Shown here piece by piece: positions 59,777 to 64,000 of a stretch of DNA of 64,000 nt; position 1 is the stretch's first letter, and every line of letters starts with the position of its first letter. Origin of the DNA: Nocardioides panaciterrulae (lineage in GTDB: Bacteria > Actinomycetota > Actinomycetes > Propionibacteriales > Nocardioidaceae). The position numbers were made by a program, and so were the translations under genes. Location: the NCBI RefSeq assembly GCF_013409645.1, contig NZ_JACCBG010000001.1:2416001-2480000 (forward strand), written 5' to 3'. The notes beneath the pieces were generated by a model. The model did not search any database. It was not told the origin of the DNA and saw only the letters and a list, made by a program, of their open reading frames with translations.

Positions 59777-59815
59777 GAGGAGAGGTTGAGCCACCCAGCG
59801 GCTCAAAGTCTCCTC
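59777..59815. other. Strong hairpin in a gene-free 370-base region
   Basis: GAGGAGA (59777) pairs with TCTCCTC (59809) and TTGAGCC (59786) with GGCTCAA (59800), with a two-base internal loop each side and a seven-base apical loop. The total is 14 paired positions. No T-run follows. The rest of 59581-59951 has no gene. It could be a terminator, a leader RNA for the GNAT gene, or a protein site. Confidence 0.55.
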
Positions 59816-59951
59816 TGGGATCTCGGGCACGACAGCAGGACCTCTCGGCCGAGGAGCGGGCGAGGGTTCTGACCGGGCCCAGGGAGACCGCGCCCCGGCA
59901 CCGAGCAGGAGGTCCCGGGCGCCCGGCATGGCCAGGCTAGGGTCCTGCGCC

Positions 59952-60398
59952 GTGACCGACGACCGCCAAGAGACTCCCCTCGTCCTCCGCACCGGTGGCG
60001 CCGACCCCGAGCTCGACCGGCAGCTGTCCGCCGGCTTGGACGCCCACAACTTCGCCGCCACCGGACGCGACGACCTGCGCGAGCTGACCGTGAAGGTCGA
60101 GGACTCCGACGGCCAGCTGGTCGCCGGGCTCAGCGGCTGGACCTGGGCGACGTGCGCCGGCATCGGCATGGTCTGGGTGCGCGAGGACAGCCGCCGCGAC
60201 GGTTGGGGCGGGCGGCTGCTGGCCACCGCCGAGGAGGAGGCCCGCGCCCGCGGCTGCACGCAGGTCGTGGTGTCCTCGTTCACCTTCCAGGCGCCGGGGT
60301 TCTACGAGCGGCACGGGTACGCCGAGTTCGCGCGCACCGAGGGCGTCCCGGTCGCGGGCCAGGCCGACGTACACCTCCGCAAGGACCTCGCCGGCTGA
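59952..60398 (+). CDS. GNAT acetyltransferase
   Basis: The 148-residue protein has the GNAT fold. VKVEDSDGQLVAGLSGWTWA gives strands 2-3, GIGMVWVREDSRRDGWGGRL holds motif A with the acetyl-CoA loop RRDGWGGRLL, followed by ATAEEEARARGCTQVVVSSF and QAPGFYERHGYAEFARTEGV with the tyrosine of the active site. The GTG at 59952 follows a long gene-free region containing a hairpin. Its acceptor substrate cannot be inferred. It stands just before the 22-bp tandem repeats and converges with glnE. Confidence 0.87.
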   Translation: MTDDRQETPLVLRTGGADPELDRQLSAGLDAHNFAATGRDDLRELTVKVEDSDGQLVAGLSGWTWATCAGIGMVWVREDSRRDGWGGRLLATAEEEARARGCTQVVVSSFTFQAPGFYERHGYAEFARTEGVPVAGQADVHLRKDLAG

Positions 60399-60412
60399 AG
60401 GTCGACGACCCG

Positions 60413-60485
60413 ACTCAACCCGGCAGCGGGCCCAACTCAACTCGGGAGCGGGCCCAACTCAACCCGGCAGGGGGCCCAACTCAAC
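60413..60485. repeat. Tandem 22-bp repeat between the GNAT gene and glnE
   Basis: Three units begin at 60413, 60435 and 60457 with the core ACTCAAC and GGGCCCA ends; a fourth partial unit starts at 60479. GGGCCC is itself palindromic. The array is located where two genes converge. Confidence 0.85.
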
Positions 60486-60497
60486 ATGGGGGGCGGG

Positions 60498-63476
60498 TCA
60501 GCCCCAGAACACCTTGTCGACCACGGCGCGGGCCCGCCGGGTGACGCGCAGGTAGTCGTTGACCATGCTGTCCGAGGCCCCGAGCGGGTAGCCGAGGACG
60601 CTGGCGACGGCGGCCTTCTCGCGCGGGTCGCGGGGCAGGTGGTCCCCCGGCTTGCCGCGCACCAGGGTGACCGCGTTGCGCACCCGGCTGACCGTGCGCC
60701 AGGCGTGCACGAGCTCGTCGGCGTCCTCGGCCTCGAGCAGGCCGACCTCGCGGGCGGCGGTGAGCGCCTCCAGGGTCCGCGAGGTGCGCAGCCCGGGCAC
60801 CTGGCCGGCGTACCTCATCTGCAGCAGCTGGATCGTCCACTCGATGTCGGCCAGGCCGCCGCGACCGAGCTTGAGGTGGGTCTGCGGGTCCGCGCCGCGC
60901 GGGAGCCGCTCCTGGTCGACCCGGGCCTTGATCCGGCGGATCTCCAGCACGTCGTCCTCGGAGATCCCCTCCGCCGGGAACCGCAACGGGTCGACCAGCT
61001 CGACGAACCGCCGCCGCAGCTCGGGATCGCCGACGACCGCGTCGGCGCGCAGCAGGGCCTGGGCCTCCCACACCTTCGACCACTTGCCGTAGTAGGCGGC
61101 GTAGGAGTCCAGGGTCCGCACCAGCGGCCCCTGCTTGCCCTCGGGCCGCAGGTCGGCGTCGACCTCCAGCGCGGGGTCGGGGCCGGGCAGCGAGAGCAGC
61201 CGGCGCAGCTCGTTCGCCACCCCCTGGGCGTACGACGAGGCCTGCTGCGGGTCGGCGCCCGGCTCCGGGTCGTGCACGAACAGCACGTCCGCGTCCGAGC
61301 CGTAGGAGAGCTCGAACCCGCCGTACCTGCCCATAGCGACCACCGCCATCCGGGTGGGCGCATCGTCGATGCCGCGCTGCTCGCGGACCGCCCGGCCGGC
61401 GATCTCCAGCGTGGCCTCGAGCGTGGCGTCGGTGAGCCGGGACAGCCCGGCGCCGACCTCGGCGACGTCGACGAGCCCCAGCAGGTCGCCGGCGGCGATC
61501 CGGAGCAGCTCGCGACGGCGGATCGCCCGGACCGCCCGGGTCGCCTTCTCGTGGTCCACCTGCCGGCGCCCGGAGGCGAGCATCTCCTCGGTGAGCGCCT
61601 CGGCCGAGAGCGGCTGGAGGTCCTCCCCCAGCATCCGCACCCCCTGCGGCTCGCGCTCGAGCAGGCCGGAAGCGTAGCGGGAGGTGGCGAGCATCCGCGC
61701 GAGCCGCTCGGCCACCTGGCCCTCGTCGCGCAGCGTCTTGAGGTACCACGGCGAGTCGCCCAGCGACTCGCTGATCCGGCGGAAGCCGAACAGCCCCGCG
61801 TCCGGATCGGGCGCGTCGGCGAACCACTCGAGCATCGCGGGCAGCAGCGTGCGCTGGATGTTCGCGCTGCGGGTGACCCCGCTGGTGAGCGCCTCGAGGT
61901 GGCGCAGCGCGGCCTTCGGGTCGAGGTAGCCCAGCGCCGCCAGCCGCTCGCCGGCGGCCTCCAGCGAGAGCCGCGCCTCGGTGCCGGGGATCCTGGCGAC
62001 CGCCGCCAGCAGCGGTCGGTAGAAGAGCTTCTCGTGGAGCCGGCGGACCTCGCGCCGGTGGTGCTGCCAGGTCTTCTCCAGCGAGGCGGCCGGCTCCCGG
62101 GCCATCCCCATGCTCCGGCCCAGCCGCCGCAGGGAGTCCTCGTCCTCGGGCACCACGTGGGTGCGGCGCAGGCCGTAGAGCTGCAGGCGGTGCTCGAGGG
62201 TGCGCAGGAAGACGTAGGCCTCGTGCAGGGCCTCCCCGTCCTCGCGGCCGACGTACCCTCCGTGGGTCAGCTCGGCCAGCGCGCTGAGCGTGGTGGGCGG
62301 CCGGATCCGCTCGTCGGCGCGACCGTGCACGAGCTGCAGCAGCTGGACGGCGAACTCCACGTCGCGCAGCCCGCCGGCGCCGAGCTTGAGCTGCCGGTCG
62401 GCCTCCCGAGGCGGGATGTTCTCGATGACCCGGCGCCGCATCGCCTGGGTGTCGGCCACGAACCCCTCCCGCTCGGCGGCGGTCCACACCAGCGGCGTGA
62501 CGATCTCGAGGTAGTCGCTCCCGAGCGCCGGGTCGCCGGCCACCGGCCGGGCCTTGAGCAGCGCCTGGAACTCCCAGGTCTTCGCCCAGCGCTCGTAGTA
62601 GCCGCGGTGGCTGGCCAGCGTCCGGACCAGGGGCCCGGCCTTGCCCTCCGGGCGCAGCGCCGCATCGACCGGCCAGATGGTGCCCTCGCCGGTGTGCTCG
62701 GAGCAGATCCGCATCAGGTGGCCGGCCAGCTGGCTCGCGACCCGAGCCGCGGCGTTCTCGTCACAGCCCTCCGCGGGCTCGAAGACGAAGATGACGTCGA
62801 CGTCGGAGACGTAGTTCAGCTCGTGCCCGCCGCACTTGCCCATCGCGACCACCGCGAGCCGGGCCAGGCCGGCGTCCTCGCCCACCCGGGCCCGGGCGAT
62901 CGCCAGCGCCGCCTCCAGGGTCCCGGCGGCGAGGTCGGAGAGCTCGGCGGCGGTGTCGTCGACCCCGAGGTCGTGGGCCAGGTCGCGGGCGGCCAGCCGG
63001 AGCAGCGCGCGACGGTACTCCACGCGCAGCGTGTCCACGGCCTCGGTGTCCGGCAGCGTCGCGACCGGCCTCGGGTCCCCGGGGTCCGCGCCGACGGCGC
63101 GCAGCAGGTCGGCGCGCAGGGCGTACGCCGGGGGCCGGGTGGCCCCTAGCAGCGGGTCGGTGAGCTCCCGCCACTGCTCGGGGTGCCGGACCAGGTGGTC
63201 GCCGAGCGCCTCGCTGGCGCCGAGCACCGACAGCAGCCGCATCGCGGTGCCCTCGTCGTCGGCGACCTCGGCCAGCATCGCCTCCGCGTCGTCGAGCCGC
63301 TCGGACAGCCGGCGCAGCGTCGCCACCGCCAGGTCGGGGTCCGCGCTGCGGGCCAGCAGCGCCAGCAGCGGCTCCGCGGCCGACCCCAGCCCTCCCAGGG
63401 CCGCCAGCGACGCCTCGGGATCGCGGAACCCCAGCCGCAGCAGGGACCCCTTGGTGGTGGTGGTCGGCCGGCTCAC
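60498..63476 (-). CDS. glnE: Glutamine synthetase adenylyltransferase/adenylyl-removing enzyme
   Basis: The 992-residue enzyme attaches and removes AMP on glutamine synthetase. It has two nucleotidyltransferase domains, each with G-DxD. The adenylyl-removing half near the N-terminus has VVAMGKCGGHELNYVSDVDV, then IFVFEPAEG and GEGTIWPVDAALRPEGKAGP. The adenylylating half near the C-terminus has VVAMGRYGGFELSYGSDADV and LFVHDPEPG with LEVDADLRPEGKQGPLV. The start is a GTG at 63476 before SRPTTTTKGSLLRLGFRDPE; no conserved sequence precedes it. The target Tyr402 of glnA is in this window. It follows an amidotransferase gene by 7 bases, likely an operon. Confidence 0.97.
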   Translation of the reverse strand: MSRPTTTTKGSLLRLGFRDPEASLAALGGLGSAAEPLLALLARSADPDLAVATLRRLSERLDDAEAMLAEVADDEGTAMRLLSVLGASEALGDHLVRHPEQWRELTDPLLGATRPPAYALRADLLRAVGADPGDPRPVATLPDTEAVDTLRVEYRRALLRLAARDLAHDLGVDDTAAELSDLAAGTLEAALAIARARVGEDAGLARLAVVAMGKCGGHELNYVSDVDVIFVFEPAEGCDENAAARVASQLAGHLMRICSEHTGEGTIWPVDAALRPEGKAGPLVRTLASHRGYYERWAKTWEFQALLKARPVAGDPALGSDYLEIVTPLVWTAAEREGFVADTQAMRRRVIENIPPREADRQLKLGAGGLRDVEFAVQLLQLVHGRADERIRPPTTLSALAELTHGGYVGREDGEALHEAYVFLRTLEHRLQLYGLRRTHVVPEDEDSLRRLGRSMGMAREPAASLEKTWQHHRREVRRLHEKLFYRPLLAAVARIPGTEARLSLEAAGERLAALGYLDPKAALRHLEALTSGVTRSANIQRTLLPAMLEWFADAPDPDAGLFGFRRISESLGDSPWYLKTLRDEGQVAERLARMLATSRYASGLLEREPQGVRMLGEDLQPLSAEALTEEMLASGRRQVDHEKATRAVRAIRRRELLRIAAGDLLGLVDVAEVGAGLSRLTDATLEATLEIAGRAVREQRGIDDAPTRMAVVAMGRYGGFELSYGSDADVLFVHDPEPGADPQQASSYAQGVANELRRLLSLPGPDPALEVDADLRPEGKQGPLVRTLDSYAAYYGKWSKVWEAQALLRADAVVGDPELRRRFVELVDPLRFPAEGISEDDVLEIRRIKARVDQERLPRGADPQTHLKLGRGGLADIEWTIQLLQMRYAGQVPGLRTSRTLEALTAAREVGLLEAEDADELVHAWRTVSRVRNAVTLVRGKPGDHLPRDPREKAAVASVLGYPLGASDSMVNDYLRVTRRARAVVDKVFWG

Positions 63477-63483
63477 CGCGGGC

Positions 63484-64000
63484 TCAGCGGTCCGTGGCCG
63501 GCACCGAGGCCCGGGCCCGGGCCCGGGCGAGCGCGGCGAACGAGGCCGCCAACGGCCGCCACGCCTCGTCGAGCTCGGTGCGCGCGACGTCGATGTCGCG
63601 CAGCAGCGCCTCCTGGTCGATGCCCCGGGCCCGGTGCGAGCCCTCGTCGGAGGCCGCCCAGGGCCGCACCACCTCCAGGTCGGCCTCGGGGTGCAGCTGC
63701 ACGCCCCAGACGGTCGCCGCGTGCCGGGCGACCTGCACGTCACCCCCGGAGCGGGCCAGCACCACCGCGCCCGGCGGGGGCGTGAGGACCACGTCGTTGT
63801 TCCAGTGCACGCCGCGGCGCGGGGTGGCCACCGGGGCGAAGAGCGGGTCATCGGCCGCGCGCTCGTGCCAGCCGACGTCGAGCAGGCCGAGCTGCTGGCC
63901 GCGGGGGTTGACCCCGACGGTGCCGCCCAGCGCCACGGCCGCGAGCTGGTGGCCCAGGCAGACGCCCAGGGTCGGCACCTCGGCGGTGGCGGCGGCCCGG
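63484..64000 (-). CDS. Class I glutamine amidotransferase (runs off right edge)
   Basis: The visible 171 residues carry VPTLGVCLGHQLAAVALGGT with the nucleophile Cys, WGVQLHPEADLEV with the catalytic His-x-Glu, and a family block GVHWNNDVVL. This is the glutamine amidotransferase fold, similar to GMP-synthase-like stand-alone GATases. Its N-terminal part lies beyond the window edge. It ends 7 bases before glnE on the same strand, so they may form a nitrogen-linked operon. Its acceptor is unknown. Confidence 0.85.
   Translation of the reverse strand, partial: RAAATAEVPTLGVCLGHQLAAVALGGTVGVNPRGQQLGLLDVGWHERAADDPLFAPVATPRRGVHWNNDVVLTPPPGAVVLARSGGDVQVARHAATVWGVQLHPEADLEVVRPWAASDEGSHRARGIDQEALLRDIDVARTELDEAWRPLAASFAALARARARASVPATDR

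Noticed and set aside
60486-63149. Long plus-strand open frame through glnE
   Set aside because: Antisense to glnE, with no family motif.

Overview
The window is chromosomal DNA from a high-GC actinobacterium, most likely a Nocardioidaceae member close to Nocardioides. The evidence is GC-rich wobble positions, many GTG starts, the core order pepA / lpdA-sucB / lipB / lipA / DUF4191 / RDD / glnA / glnE, a DUF4191 protein, and a complete actinobacterial GlnR box in front of glnA. The genus is an inference from gene content only.

1-23 kb is mostly core metabolism. It holds thyA (5' part only), a PhzF-like protein, a sigma-like domain fused to an anchored extracytoplasmic domain, gcvT, pepA, lpdA, sucB (two lipoyl domains), a TIGR01777 oxidoreductase, lipB, lipA, DUF4191, RDD and glnA. 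Lipoate synthesis (lipB, lipA) and lipoate-using enzymes (gcvT, lpdA, sucB) lie within about 16 kb. Two transport inserts interrupt this block: a single-chain double ABC exporter and an ABC-2 ATPase/permease pair. A repeat family with a shared GCCGACTCGGCG core occupies two intergenic regions.

23.0-31.2 kb is an integrated element in the 3' end of glnA. A 17-bp direct repeat flanks it; the repeat includes the last glnA codons, so glnA stays intact, and the original glnA terminator now lies beyond the right end. All element genes except the transposase run on the minus strand. They are a tyrosine integrase (split by an IS256-family insertion and frameshifted), a small excisionase, a frameshifted Rep_trans-like replication protein, a small probable DNA-binding protein with three matching palindromic operators, and a cargo operon of a DUF262 protein, a HEPN/zinc-ribbon protein and a second HEPN-like protein. 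A structured tRNA-like sequence, with the tRNA halves in swapped order, ends at the stop codon of the last HEPN gene. The cargo operon is the best candidate for a poorly described system, probably defence.

31.3-35.8 kb is a decayed accessory stretch: an ArsO-like C-terminal fragment, a flavodoxin-fold oxidoreductase, a truncated ArsA ATPase, a PAS histidine kinase, a GNAT gene with two compensating indels and a VOC protein.

35.8-60.4 kb is mixed: a LuxR regulator, a 4-OT tautomerase, a SWIM/SNF2 helicase, a SpoIIE-type phosphatase, a CtlX-type hydrolase, a PAS-ANTAR protein, an APC permease, a 5'-3' exonuclease, a patatin-like protein, two OmpR-type regulators (one with its kinase, one facing an Hpt-like protein that lacks the phospho-histidine), a threonine-aldolase-like enzyme, DUF2231, an ICL/PEP-mutase homologue, a prolyl iminopeptidase and an RsbW-like ATPase.

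60.4-64 kb returns to nitrogen control: glnE, which adenylylates glutamine synthetase, preceded by a class I glutamine amidotransferase that runs off the right edge. glnA, its GlnR box and glnE together describe transcriptional and covalent control of glutamine synthetase.
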